From Margaritifera margaritifera (Eukaryota; Mollusca; Bivalvia; Unionida; Margaritiferidae), in the NCBI GenBank assembly GCA_029931535.1, contig JAQPZY010001660.1, positions 1,947,001 through 2,011,000 on the forward strand: 64,000 bases of DNA, written 5' to 3'. A program made the translations under genes and the position numbers. The notes beneath the pieces were generated by a model. The model worked only from the letters and a program-made list of their open reading frames with translations. It did not search any database and was not told the DNA's origin. Below, piece after piece: positions 26,201 to 41,200 of the stretch (the stretch's first letter is position 1; the number at the start of each line of letters is the position of its first letter).

Positions 26201-29200
26201 ACAACTGATTTAAGTGAAATTGTTTTTATCAACATTGTATATGCCTTCAATAAAATGTGCATGTAAACATATTAGGGTGAACATGAACAAGTTACAAGAT
26301 GCATTTTTTTATTCTGAACATGAGGTGGACACTCACCTAGATTGTTTATCACATGGAGACAACAGGTAAAACCTTCTGCTATAAAACATTTGTGACAGTA
26401 TGCTGTTAGTCCTTTGTTCATTCTATTGTTCTGATATAAAGATATAAAAAATTACTGGTATAAAGTCTTGACACAACCTCCCCATATTATGATATCATTT
26501 GAACAGATAATGAAAACTTGGGTCTGATTTTGCAATTTATGTAGTATTTCTATTGAGAGAGAAAAATTGCTGAGGAGTACCAGGAAAAGGTACTTTTCAG
26601 TGTCTGATAAAGCTAAAAATCAGTTTTTGACCCCAGATGAGGTCCATGTACCTCCTACACTTGCCAGCCAGCTTCCATGGATATTTACAATTTGCCATTT
26701 TCATTCTTGATTATATAATATCCAAGAAAATCTTAGACATTTTGAATGAATGTGGTTTATATAAAAAAAAATTGACCATATATTTTTGGGATTTTACATG
26801 TGTTACCTTTATTTTTTATTTTATATACCTTTTACAGAATTTCAACATTTTTATTTTGATATATTCTAGTTATACCTCATGTTTATATTTATTTGGAAGG
26901 GTTTATCTTCCTAAAGGTTTTGTGCATTTCTTCATTTTTACATTTTTCGAATTTTACCTTTAGTTCACACCATATAGCCACTATTGGGCTGAGGTACTAC
27001 ATACATAACCACCTGCTTATGGCCCTTGAGTGATTTGGAATAGGCATCCCACTGGCTTGTACACACTCTAGCATTCACATTTTTTGTTTGATTTCAATCA
27101 AATTGACTGTGAAGCTTCACCTTAACAAAGTTTCAGATGAGTTTGATGATGAGTAGATTTTTACTATTTCTTACAGAGTTACAGTCCTTGATAATTCGTC
27201 CATATGGCTTGTGAGCACTCTTGGCGTTCATAGTTTTTGTTCATAATCCAGTCAGATTTGCAGTGAAGCTTTTGCTCAAGATCTTGGATGAGTTTGAAGA
27301 TGACCAGATTTTGACCTCAATTTACAGAGTTATGGCTTGTGATAGACTTGGAATAGCCATTCCACTGGGATGTGAACACTAGCATTCAGATTTTCTATTT
27401 GATCCAAAACAGATTGGCTGTGTAGGTCTTTACAAGGTCTCAGATGACTTCTAAGAGGTTCAGATTTTGGCAATATTTTACTGAGTTATGGCCTTAGAAC
27501 GAGATAGGCATCTCACTGGCTTCTGAACTCTGTAACATTCATTTGTTAGCTCACCTGGCCTTACATAAGGGCAAGTGAGTTTATGTTGTGGCTCTGTGTC
27601 CATCATTCATCATCAGTCATCTGTCAACATTTGCTTGTTAACACTCTGGAGGCCATGGTTTTGATCCGATTTTGATCAAATTTGGAATATAGGTTTATAT
27701 CATCAATGTCTCAGATGAATTCAAATATGAGCAAGGTCTAGGCACACTAATGAGGTGATCTTACATCTGATTGGCTGCATTTGTTACCATGCTGGAGGCC
27801 ATATTTCTAATCTGATTTTGATAACCTGGTATACTTATATAAGCAAGATCGTGGAAAAGTTGTATAACCAAGATATGTACATATTAATGAGCCGATCTTG
27901 CTCTGATTAGCTGAACTTGTTAACACTCTGATGGACATATTTCTGATCTGATTTTGATAAACTTGAATATAGGCTTTTATGATCAAGGTCTTGCATGAGT
28001 TTAATAAAGAACAAGATTCACACATATTAATGAGGTGATCTTGCATCTGTTTGGCTAAACTTCTTGCCACTCTAAAGACTGTTTCGGATCCAATTTTGAG
28101 TAAATTTAATAAATAGACTTAAATGATCCAGATCTTAGATAGGTACAATTTTATGAGCATGATCAATGCATATTGAATAGGTGATCTTGCATCTGTTTGG
28201 CTAAGCTTGTCAGCACTTTAGTGACTATTTCTGATCAGATTTTTATGAAACTGAGTAAATAGGCTTATATCATTAAAGTATTCAGTGAGTTTTGTTATGA
28301 CCAAAATTGGTACATGTTAATGAAATTCAATGCAGTTTGAAATAGTTCTCAGTTAGTATGCTATATAACCAGTTTGTTTTATCTTTTAAAATAACTTCTC
28401 TTTATATGGAACGCAGTGGAAGTAACCCATTGGATTGACTATTGAGAATCACATGTTGGGAGTTTCCGAGTTCTTCCCCATTAAAAACATGCAACCAGAT
28501 AAATATAAATAAATTTTAAAATACAAGATGCATACATTTCAGTAGAATTATTTATAAAAATTGGCACAATAATACTCCAGAGGGATAAAAATGAATAATT
28601 TGTAATTTATTACAGGAAGAAAACTATAAAATATAAATATAACAAGTAGATTAAATAAGTGGCTATAAATTGAGTTTGTATCATTACAATCTTGAGACAC
28701 TGGTGTAACGATGCATTGTGAGTGTAGAAAGAGATAGTAACTGAGGAGGCATGGTAGCTCAGTGGTTAGCATGCTGGACTCCTGTGCAGGAGTATTGGAT
28801 TCGATACCCAGACCAAGCCAGGTTGGCTGACATGTTTTGTCCTTTGGGAAGACATTTTATCCTCATTGCCCAACAAGAACTAACCAAAGCCATTTGGCAA
28901 AACACCTCCAAGTGGGCTTAGCCCAAACAAACCTGAAATGTTGTCGTGTGTCTGTCATACACACACACACAAAAAAAAAGATAGTAGCTGATGATGTTAG
29001 AGCTCAGAAGTGCCATTTAGGTAAAAAAAACTTAAAGTGTCCATAGCCCAACAAAAGCAAAATGTTGTTGCATGTCTCTGATGCACACCAATCAAGAAGA
29101 GATAGTAACTGTGTAAACATTTGATCATATGCATTATTGTTAGAGACAATGTGGAATAGCAGACTAGGATAAACTATGTGCAATGTTGTAATTAATAATC

Positions 29201-32200
29201 AGAATTTCTTTACATACATAAAGATATTTGTTTGCAAGTAATTGTTTTTTTTTCCTTCTAATATTGATTTTTCTCCAATAAGAACATGCTTGTAAAAACC
29301 ATGTCTGAAGTTTTAAATTTATTTGCAAAGAATTATTTCTAAAAACTTAACATTTTACATTCTTAAATATTTGAAAGTAAGTTTGTTATGTTTGGTGAAA
29401 TAGAGTTGGACAGTTTCTAGTATTGCCATGTTAAAGTGCCTGAAACATTTGTCATTTATATGTTGTCACATGTATCATTTATTATTTTATGACATTTCAT
29501 CTATTCAGTGCCATTACTCAGATTATTTGAAATCTATATTTTGTATTGCTGCTTTTAATAAAAATAAAAATCCACCATGCCTTTCTATTGAAACACTTCC
29601 AGATTTGATTAGCAAGAGTAAAGAAACACATGGCTCCCCCCCCCCCAAGCTGCGCTAGAATTTCAATTTGTGTAAAAGCCATGTGACTCATTAGACCATA
29701 AATCTTTGCCAGTAAACTTAATTTGTAAAGATCTTTAATGACTTTGATATGAGCAAGAGACTATGCATATTAATTATACCTTTATTTTTGAAAAGAATTT
29801 TATCAGACCATAGTAAAATAGATACAATCGACATAAAGTTTGGGAGATAGTTGACATGGGTTCTGTTCTTACAATACTACACAAGCCTGCTTACTGAAAT
29901 GGTAAACTGTTAAGTTATGTAAGCCAGGTGAGCGATATCAGGACCACTTGGTCTTGTTTTTGTTTGATTTCAACCACATCTGGCAATAAAATTCTCCTCA
30001 ACAAGTTCACATACGAGTTTGATGATGACCAGATTTTGACTATATTTTACAGAGTTATGGTCCTTTACCAATTTTCTGAAAAGCTTTATTTCTTCAAAAC
30101 CTCAGATGAGTTTGACGATAAGCACATTTTAACCATAGTTTTAAAAGTTCTGGTATTTGATTGACTTAGAAGATTTTCATGGCTTGTGAAAACTAGCAAT
30201 TATATTTTGTTTTTCAGTCATATTAGCTATGAAGCTTCATATTTAGCAAGATGTTAGATATCAATTTTAAGAACCATATTTTACTGAGTTATTGCCTATG
30301 ATTGACTCAGTACTACACCCAATTTCCAGTCCTCTAGTTTTTAATGGAAGATGGCGGGGGATAATGGCCATGTTATTGACAACTTTTTGTCAGCACTGCA
30401 TTTTATTTATGTAAACTCCGTGCAGCTGTAGAAACCTAGTGGCTACACCAATGCAAGGTTAATATTATAAGAGCACAGGCGAAATAAACCTTTATATGGT
30501 AACCCTGTTCCAGTTGTATCGCCGGTATTATGCAGTGATCAAGGAGCCCATTGATTTGAAGATGATTGCCCAGAAGATCCAAGATAATGCTTACACCACC
30601 CTGGGTGACATGGAGAGAGACTTATTTGTAATGGTTAAAAATGCCAAGACTTTCAATGAGCCCAAGTCCTTCATATATAAGGTTTGTAAATTTCATTTTT
30701 TTTATAACATTGTTTCAATCAGTTATGGATCTGCAGAATTGGAAGAACTTTGGCCTAAGGTTGATAAAAGGTGTAGTATTGTGAATCAAGAAATGTGTTT
30801 TAGCTCACCTGGCTATATGGTCATGTGAGCTTATGATATGGCCCTGCCTCCTTCATTTCTTGTTTGTCCATTGTCTGTCCACTAACAGTCGCTTGTTACC
30901 ACTCTGGAGGCCATGTTTCTGATCTGATATTGATCAAACTTGGAAAGTAAAGATCTCGGAAAGGTGATAATTAGTGAGATTTATGCATATTAATCAAGTC
31001 ATTTTACACCTGATTGGATGAACTTGTAACCACTCCGGAGACCATATTTGATAACTGATTTTGATCGAACTTCAAATATGGACTTGTATCATCAAGATCT
31101 CGGACAAGTTTGATAATAAGTGAGATCTATGCTTATTAATTAGGTGATCTTGGAGATGTTTGGCTGAACTTGTCGACTCTTGGAAGTGATATCTGTGGTC
31201 CAGTTTTGATCAGACATGGAATATTGACCTATATCATCAAGACCTTACAAAATGATGGATATTAATGGTGTGTTCTTTAGCATGATTGGCTGAACTTGTT
31301 GCCACTCTGGATGCCGTATTTCTGATCTGATTTTATTCAGACTTGGAATGTGGGCTTATCCTCAGGATCTCAGACAGGTTCATAAATGCATATTGAGGTG
31401 ATGCTGCATCTGATTGAATGAACTTATTATCACTCTAGAGGCCCTATTTCTGATCTGATTTTGATCAGACTTGGAATATATGCTTATATTTTCACTATTT
31501 CGAACAAGTTCCATTATCAGCAAGGTCCATGCATATTAATGAGGTGATCATGCACCTGATTGTCTGAGCTTATTGCCACTGTATTTCTGATCTGATTCTA
31601 AACATCATAACAACTGTGACTTTCCTAAAATCCTCTATAGTGTGTATGTTTATATGCAGGTAATGAATATTGATAATTGGTTGGAAGAGGATTCAAATAA
31701 TAATACATGTAGTGTATGTTTGACTGACAAAATCTCAGTGAGACACAAGTGTCCTTTTTTGATGGCATTGGCAGCGCCAGCACCAATTTCTTTTGTTGCT
31801 TTGTTCCATTTTATATTTCAGGTATAGTTGATACACTTGATGGATGCATTTGTTTTAAAGGGAAGTAATGTTTTTGTTGCATTCATATTAGTCCTTGGTA
31901 GAATATTACTCACCACTGCCAAAAGTGGGTCACAGGGACCTTCTTTTCACTTTCTTTGTGGCTATGTTCATTTTCAGGTCATGCATCCTGCAGGCAGATA
32001 TGACAAAGGATTTTTCAGATTTTTTTCCCATTCATAATATATTACAGATATTCACTTTTGTAAAATCAATGCTTACTGTGTAACTTGAAATGATGTGATC
32101 ATTACATGATGACATCATCGTTATGGCATCACCTATTACCTATGTGTATTGTAGTGCTATGAACTCTGGAAGAGATTGGATATAAAGTTATGTGGTGTTG

Positions 32201-35200
32201 ACTTCTGTCTCTTCTTAAAAAATGAAAAAGAAACATGTTTATACAGTTTTTAAAATTGGAATATCAGTCCTGTGAACGAAAATGATACAGTCAACAAAAA
32301 GTGTATGAAGCACTGCGAAACCATAAATCGGTTGTGCAGGCTTTCTGTTGTGGAAAACTGATGTGATCTCAATAATTGTGTCATGCTGAAGAAAGTTCAC
32401 TTACCAACATACACTTTGTGTATTTGATAAGAGGAGTCTGTTGTCTTCTTCCTCTTCAAATTTTTTTTTTATATTCATTCAGCTATTGTTTTATGGACAG
32501 TTGCTAACAGGGTACTTTTCCTCCATACTTTTCTATATTACAGAAACCATCCTAGGCTCCCAAAATAGGGAGAAGTCACTTCTCCCTCAAGGCAGAACAG
32601 GGGAAGTGAGTGACCATCAGGGATACTTGATGTATATTGATCATAATACCAAAGCAGTGTATTGTAGTTTTTTAATAATAATAATAATGATAATAATAAT
32701 AACTTTTGTTGCCCACTTTTTTGCAAAAAAAGTGGAAGACCTAGTATGTGTTTCCGTCAGTCACACTTTTGTTTCCACTTTATAACTTTGAAGCCATTTG
32801 AGATTAAGGAATGAAACTTTGTATACTCATGAATCATCATTAGAGGGTGTGTCATGTAACTCATTGGGGTCCTATCTTCAAGTTCAAGGTCACGGCTCAA
32901 TAGTTTTAAAAAAATTCTCAGACTGTTCTTATAGCTCTATAACTTTCAAACCATTTGAGATCAAGGAATGAAACTTGTTATACTTATACATCAACTTAGC
33001 ATACTTATACATCATCATTAGAAGGTGTGTCATATACCATATTGGAGGTCTTATTTTCAAGGTAAATGTTGGCTCAGTATTTTAAGTTTTCCTCGTTGCA
33101 CTTTTCTTGCTGCTCCATAATTTTCAAGCTATTTTAAATTAATGGATGGAATTTCCATCACACCTTCCTTTCTGCTCATTTGAACTTTAGAGCCCTTTCA
33201 CACTAGTGATGAAACTTTTTATACATGTATATTATCATTAGAAGTGTCTCATGTATGGGGTGGGTGGGGTGGATTCATTTATTCAGGGTCATGGGACAAT
33301 ATTTTGATTTCTATCACACTTTTTTTTCATTCTGCTTTATAATTTAAGAACTGTTTTGAGATTAAGAGATGAAACTTGGTATACTTAAGCATCATCATTA
33401 GCAGGTGTGACACATACCATATTGGGGGTACTACCTTGAGGGTCAAGGTCATAGGTCAGTATTTTCAGTTTTTCTTCATACTTTCCTTTCCAGTCTATAA
33501 TATTAAAGTCATTTGAGATTTAGGATGAAACTTGCTATTTTTGCCATCTACCACATTTGGGATCAAAGGAACAGGTCAAGATTGTGGATTTGTACATTGT
33601 TACTAGAAGATGTGTTGCATTCCACATTTGGAGTCCTGTCTTCAAGGTCAAGGTCACAGGCATATATTTCATGGTTGTTTTTGTTTCTGGTTTATATCTT
33701 CAAAGCTGTTTGAGATTCAGGGATGAACTGGTACACTTATGTTTCTCATTTTGATGACATCTCATATAATACAGTAAAGGTTTTATCTTCAAGGTCAAGG
33801 TCATTGATCAATTTCTTCCCGTTTTCTGCACTTTCACTTGATTGTCCTTTGAGATAGAGACATAATAATTGGTTACTTTCCATGTCTGTCCAGTAACTCA
33901 ACAGCTCAGTCACAAGGGTTGCAGCCAGATTTCATCATTGTACAATTTTGGTGACCTCACCAGAATAGGCGGGGGACAAAAATTCACTGAATTTGCCTGT
34001 AGTAGTAGTAGTAGTGCTTGTAGCTGCTGCTTCTACTGCTGTGGTGTAAAATTGTTTCTATATGGTTGTTTATTAGTCTAGATTGGGAACAGCAAATCTT
34101 TATTCATGTTTATGACTAAAATTGCAATTTAATATCAGTATAATAGCTTATCTGTCACCATTGTTAAACTTTACCTTTCTGTAATGGAAAAAACCTCGTC
34201 AGTGCTAGATACACCATCCTCCTGTTCTAGAAATTTTTTAAACATGTGCATCGACCCAGTCTGACCTACATCTTTGGCCCATGCACAATAGTGCATCCTC
34301 ATTCTTTTTTGGATGACATCTTAAGTCACATGTGGAAAAATTTGCTTGAAGAAAATTACTACAAGTGATGGTTTCGATAAATATCAGGGCTTGATGTTCA
34401 TTTTCTTTTAGCAAACGTTATCCCTCAGTCAGTAATTATCAAAAGAGAATATCATTTTGATAAGTACAAGTGCTAATTTAATTAGTGTATCTTGCACAAC
34501 GAGCCACCTACCCTCCCTACTCCTTGTAAAATGGGTATGGGAATTACCTGTAGTTAATATGTATATTTACTAACTGGTCGTCAAATTATATCTTTAGTGT
34601 TTACATGAAGTATTTACATGTAATATTAAGGTACATATATTATTGTTATTAAGGCAGCAAGCGTTAGTAACAACAAGAAATCTCCTAACAATATTTATTA
34701 GAGATTACACATCCTCCCCAACAAGTTTTCATTAATGCTTTATAGTGTTAATATAAGTCATAACAATTATGTTCTTATGTTTATAATTTGTTAATTAAAT
34801 ACGAATAAAAATGTTAACATTTTTGTTTTCACCAAAATAAGTACACTGTAGTAAAGAGTAACAGCAAGGCTGATGCAACCCTCTTTGTTATTATCTTTCA
34901 TCAGTTCTTGTTATCATACAGAAGTTTTATTTACAGATGTCTCAGAATTCATAAGTGTGGACACAGGAAAGCCCCTTGGGATACTTACAGTACATGTCTT
35001 CTGTGCACAAAATGTACATGAATGTATGGATGCCCTTTTTGGTGTTTTTGGTCAGATAACATCTGGGATCTTGCAGAAAGTCAGTGAGCATATAGGAAGA
35101 GGAAAGAATTACATTCTTCTTTCTTTCCTTCAGTTAGATCTCATAGTGTTTATAATCTACCAGGAATTTGTTGTGTCTGCCCGAATAAAAGAGGGAGAGA

Positions 35201-38200
35201 CAGCATCTTCCAAAGGGAACTACTGTTACCCCTTGTTACCCCTGATACTTCCCAGCAGATTGAGTGTGCTCCCCTGAATAAAAGAGAGGGAGGAGCAGCA
35301 CCTTCCTCGTTAAAGATAGTGGGTCTTCTAGGAAGAAGGCCTCATCTGTCGTTAAGGTCCTTGAGCTTGCTGGGATCAAGTGCACCACCCCACCCCACCC
35401 AACTTTACGATAGCGGGGAAGCACCTACCAAAGCACAAGCACAGTATTACCCCAGTTGGGGGTATGACTGAGGTCATTCTGTGAGCCATTCATGTAACCC
35501 CAAGAGGATAATATGTTCTTCAAGCTCTTTTTGTTCTGAAGGAAGTTCACTCAGATCTAGATTGCCATTGAAATACCAATGAATTATTACAGTCTGGATG
35601 AAGGAGTTCACAGAGCACTGATAAAAGGCACTTTTGTATTTGATGCTAGAGCTCACAAGTACCTTTTAGGCAAAATAACTGAAACCAAAACATTGATATA
35701 CACCTCTGTGCACACTTATTATAAAAAATATTACTAAGGAAAAATGCTGTGTGAAAATTTACTAATAATACAAGATAGCACACCAATAAATGTATCAGAG
35801 TATGAGAATTTCTTTACATATTTAATTATTTGTAAGAAAAAAAAGATATTGCTTTAAGACGAACATATTTAAACCATGTCCAAGTGTTTAGATTTTCTTT
35901 GTAGAGAATTATTTCTAAAAACTTGACTGCATTTGAAATTCTTAAATATTTTGAAGTTTGACAGTGGTAGTATTGCCATATTAAAGTACCTGAAACATTT
36001 GTTGTTTATATGTTATCACATATATTGTACATTATTTTAAGGTATTTCATATATTCAGTGTCATTGCTCACAAATGAATTTAAATGTGTAGTTTGCATTT
36101 TTAGCTTTAAACAAAAGTTAATAAATAAATACCCCAATATGCTTTCCTCCTGAAACACTTCCAGATCTAATTACTATGAGCAAAGAAACCCACGACTGTA
36201 AAATAAATCCTGAGAAATTTAGTAGTTGATCCAAAGCTGATCAGATGGTGGGAATCATGAGTCCAACATCTTAACCACTGAGGCTCTGCAGCTTCCACTG
36301 GTGGGAATCTCAATGGTTTCCAAGTTATAATTCCAGGGTGCGGCTATGGGGAAGGGGAGGGGGACACCCGGAATCCATGCTGACTGCACAGATTAATTTG
36401 TAATGCCAAGTGCATATACTTTAAGGGGTGGTCTGTGAACAGTTCCTATGTTGTGAATCAGGGCCTAGTCCCCAAGGGCATGGAGAGTTCCAGGGGACAA
36501 TGTTGGTTGTATAAATGGCTTGTCCTTTTTGTGCCAAGAAAGTGATCCTACATATATGCAGCCTTCTGATTATCTTTTAAAGTAGCAGGCTGAAAATTAA
36601 AAAGTACAAGGCTAAGTCAGTGCAACAGTATAACAAAAAACAGTACAGGGTTTGCAAAAGTAGTCGGCCCAGCTGGAAAAGTTGATAGTAATTTACCCAG
36701 CATCCTGTTGATAATGAGAATGCTCTATATGATTTAGGAAGAAGATCAAGCATGTACTCCAAGCTTTTCTTGACCCTCTTCAGTTTCAATTATGATGATT
36801 ACCCAGGTGAGCGATATCAAGCACACTTGGGCCCGTTGTTTATTTGAAGTGTCTGTTGACTGCTTAATGCTGAAATCACCATTTGTTTGGATTTAAAAAA
36901 AAAAAAACATTTTGGAGAGGACTTGCCTAATTGTCACACTTCATTGTTACTTCAATAGGATTTACTGGGAGTAGGATAGCAGTTTATGATCCTTATTTGA
37001 TAATTACTGATTACCGATGGGTAAGGCATGATAAACATTTTGAGTGTAACTTTGTTTCAAATACTGGCTTATTCAGACTACAAAACAAGCATTGTGGCTA
37101 CGTCAACAAAGGTGCATTTGTGTTCATTCTCAGATACTTTGACCCCAAAGTCAGCGATATAGGGCAATATGTACATCACTTTCTTGCTATGTTATATTTT
37201 ACACCATAAAGTGACTTTTTTGCAACAGACCTCAGATACTATGACCCTTTCTTGGGGATAGATTTTCAGCTAAGAGTATGATAGAAAATGCACACCAACC
37301 TATAGATTTTTCAGTGATTTTGGATTGCTTGGACCCTTCGTTATGTAAAAATAAGTTTTAAAAAAAAGTTAATACTCCAAGATTTCATGAGCAATCATTA
37401 AGTTTATGTCATCAATGCATGTAGGTACCATTAATATGTAAAATTATCAGTCTTTTACATATATCCCTTGAAATAGCTGGGTATATTATGGACGCTAAAA
37501 CTTGCAAAAGTTGAATTGATATATTTTCCTTCACTTGGAAACATTATCATCTTTTTTGTAGGATGCCTGTACATTGAAGAAACTCATTCAGACAAAGAAA
37601 CAAGAAGTGGAGTATAAAAAATCTGGAGCTGTCAAATCTAGTGAAAGAATCAGGTATTTAGAATTTTTTAAAAATCTGTATCTATCTCTTTTGTGTACCT
37701 TAATGTATGCATACCAGATGAATTGCATCTGCTTTTGACACTTTTAATCAAATTTGTTACTTGCCTTTTGCCCATTATTAAAAATCTGTCTTTAAATATT
37801 TTGAATGAATTTGTTTTTAGCTGTATTGGTAATGGACCAGAAAAGCTTGTGGGATGGCCTGTTGCCCATTGTTCAATGTCCATCTGTCCATTGGCACAAG
37901 TTTGTTATCACTACTCCTCCTAAACTACTTGGAATGATATGAAACTTTTCACACACATTAATCCGAAGGTCTAGTTGGTTATAAATTATAATGGTACTGC
38001 TCAGACATCCGATAGTCCGTCACAGCAGTCATTTTGAAAATCTTCTATGAACTCCTCCGGAATGGATGGTCATATCAGCATGGGGTTTTCACTAAAAGAC
38101 TTCTTATGATGTCTATTTAGTCCTAAATGAAAATGGTGCTGATCTGATGTCCAATATGGCCACCATGGCAAGCCATATTGAAAATCTTGTTATTGCTACC

Positions 38201-41200
38201 CCTCCTGATCGGAAAGTCATATCGGCATGAGGTTTTCATTGGAAGGCTTCTTATGGTGTTGGGTAGGTCTTAAAAAAACATTACACTGATCTGATATCCA
38301 ATTTAGCCACCACAGCTGCTATCTTTACAATCTTATTGCTTCTTCTCCTAGATGGAAAGTCATATCGAGACTGAGTTTCCAGCAGAAGACTTCTTATAAT
38401 GTCTAGTTGGTACTAATTGAAAATAGTGCCAAGCTGACATCCAGTATATCCACCACAGTGGTTATCTTGAAATCTTGTTATCGCTGCTGTACCTAAATAG
38501 ATTGTCATATCATAATGGGGTTTTCACTAAAAGACTTCTTTTGTTGTCTGATTGGTCCTAAATGAAAATGGTGATGATTTGACATCCAGTATGGTTACCA
38601 CAGCCACTTTTTTAAAAAATCTTGTTATTGCTGCTCCTCCTGGGTGGAAAGTCATATCAGCAGATGACTTTCACCAGAAAGCTACTTATGATGTCTAGTA
38701 GGTCTCAAATAAAAATTGTACTGATCCGATATTAAATTTGGCTACCACAGTGGCCATCTTGAAAATCTTACCGCTATTCCCTCCTACAGTGCAGCTCATG
38801 CAATTTTTCGTTTCTCCACTTGTCGCTGTGGGGGAGTCAATCCTCTCCATTCCCACTCTGTGATTAAGCTCTGCTGTGGAGGGATAAATACCTGCAAATC
38901 ACCACCGCAACTTGGCAGGCACATGTTGTGCTTCTCCAGCACAGTGGAGACTGGTCAACATTACTGATTGACATTTGAATAGCCACAGCACGAAAACGAC
39001 TCATTGAAAGACTGAGACATCAGATTATTTACAATCAGATACCATTTGAAGAATCAGTAGTTTTTATGTTGATTATATATTTGACAAAAAAAAAAATCAT
39101 TTCAGGAGTCTTGTATATTAAATACATGTGTGTTTAGAAAAGGTTTAGCAGCTTCTATGCAATATACTTCTATTTGCAGTTATTGCCGATGTCAAAAATG
39201 TGTGTGCATTCCAAATTCAGTTTAAAGAATGTAGCCCAAAAAGTTTGCATCATGATCCATAGACAAAGATCACAGACACTTCTAGGAATTTAACATTTTT
39301 ACTTTATTTATAGAAATCTGAACGAACTTATGCACCGACTTGATGAAAGGCACACCTTTTGGCTTTCCTTACAAAGGGAAAGTAATCCTCAGAGATGTGG
39401 ACAACTACTGCTATTTAAATAAAGAAAAGAACAGAATTTAAGCTGAAATACAAACCACATGCTTAGTCTTTAAGCAGTAATTGTGGTACACACTGTCAAC
39501 AACAGCACGTTCGAGCTTGAATATACACAACTTTGAGATAGCTAGATTCAGACTCAGCAGTAGGGCCTACTGCATGTGTACGGTACGGGACCAACCATTT
39601 AATTTTCAGTGGGGGGGGGGGTGTGTGTGGGGACTGGGATTTCTTTCCAACCTGGGTATAGTTTTTTTCTTTAGAATCCTAATCCCTTCTCCCTGCCCCC
39701 ATTGAAAATTGAATGATCCGTCCCTAAGAGAGACTTGACTTAAATGGATGTTCTGCTGAAATCAAAGGAGTAGTCATTGTCAACCCTGTTATAACATATT
39801 TACCAGAATCAGCATCAAACGAATATGTCAGTTTCAGCTTGGGAAGGTGTAATTTAACAGCCCCAATTATAACCCAGCAATTAATGGTTCAAGTTTGTTA
39901 ATTGTCTGCAATTAAACTGAATTAAATTTATTGCTGAAATGATCAATGATGTGGAAAAATTGTAGAGTCCAAGGTCAGGGTTGCATCTAGGATGTGCGAC
40001 CATAAAAATCCCCCCCCCCCCAATTTTCTATTTCCCACAAAATTTTTGATTATTTTTGGGCAAAGTTGTGCACAAAATCAGATTTGTGCACATTTTTTTG
40101 TGAAGAATGCACTCTTTTTTTTAATTAATTTTTTTAAATATGAAAATCCCAGTTGTAACTCGGCAAATATGTTGTCCTTGTGTACTTGTGAATCACATCA
40201 CATATTTCCTGTGTCACGTGCTCAATTCTGATTGGTTGCTAAAAAAGGTCAGAAGAGCATATACTTGATGCTGGGGTTAGTTTGGTGGGACAGTGCATTA
40301 AATGGCAAAACCAGTTAAAACTCTGACACTTTTTCTTAATTCAGGAGTAATAGTTCTCATAACAGTCAGAGTGCAGATGTTTCTGTTGATAGGCACAGTG
40401 ACAGTGAACAAACAAATCCTCAGGCTAATAATGTATCAGATGATGCTAGTGATGATGTGCCTAAAGATGGCGGCACTGAAACTGAGGGTCCATCCAACGT
40501 CAAGAAATAAAATTCTCTTTCAGTTCAGACTGAAAAAAAATCGAACAATGTTGGAATGAGCACAAAAAAAAATGAGATGCTTTGCAGTTGGTGTATAAAA
40601 ACTGGCAAAGAAAATTCCTTCACACTGGGAAATACTAATTTTAGGACATCAACCCTTGACAGACATGTTGAATTACCAGCTCACAAACAGGTGATTCTGG
40701 ATTTGAAACTAAATGAAAATCTTGAAACTACATGCATGACAGCTGTGATGTGACACGCAGGAAATACCTGACATTTTTTTAAAGATATAAGATTGGACAG
40801 AGGAGTGAAACGATTTGCAGCCCATGGTTTAGCAAAGCTATAGGAAAGGGATGTAACTCTACATTGTATTCTAATTTTGTTCCCCAGAAGTTATCAGAAC
40901 TCAATACAAAGTGAGTTCAGGAACTACTAAATCCAAGTTTTTTATTCATAACAAAACAGGAATTGTTATCACATTATTAGTTTAAAAACTAAACATATTC
41001 ATGAGAAAATATGGCTTGTAATAACCCAGGTTATAATACGTAAAGAGTAGGTTCTGAAAATGGCAACACCCTCTAAACAGATCAATTAAAATGTTTTATT
41101 CCATAATAGTTTTTGTATCTAGGAGATTGTACTGGACCATTGTTTTTACTTATGGTAAATACTAAATACAATGCATACTGTTACTCAGTATAGCTTTTTA

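Larger units (their letters stand above)
27546..29960 (+). repeat. Family C element, head to tail (copy C1)
   Basis: Head: CTCAC at 27550-27554 pairs with GTGAG at 27575-27579, then TTTATGTTGTGGCTCTGTGTCC. Core: about five monomers of 135-145 bp to 28330. A spacer follows that is shared with copy C2 (28985-29640). Tail: CCAGGTGAGC at 29924-29933 followed by GATATCAGGACCACTTGGTC. A SINE is inserted at 28745. The outer boundaries are inferred from head and tail motifs. Confidence 0.7.

Noticed and set aside
28745..28820. tRNA gene
   Set aside because: The A and B boxes are present, but the cloverleaf is not complete and a SINE body with (AC)n(A)n end and target duplications follows. The same applies to 42465, 44069 and 63210.
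34386..34410. CAGGGCTTGATGTTCATTTT as a hAT-like terminus
   Set aside because: I could not find a matching inverted end nearby. The nearest similar word (TCAAGCCCTG at about 47728) is 13 kb away, and another same-sense CAGGGCTTGA occurs at 50294.
34873..35277. 134-codon + frame in intron 6
   Set aside because: It has no motif, no splice-site support and no resemblance to PBRM1 or a known mobile element. Chance openness in AT-rich DNA is likely.
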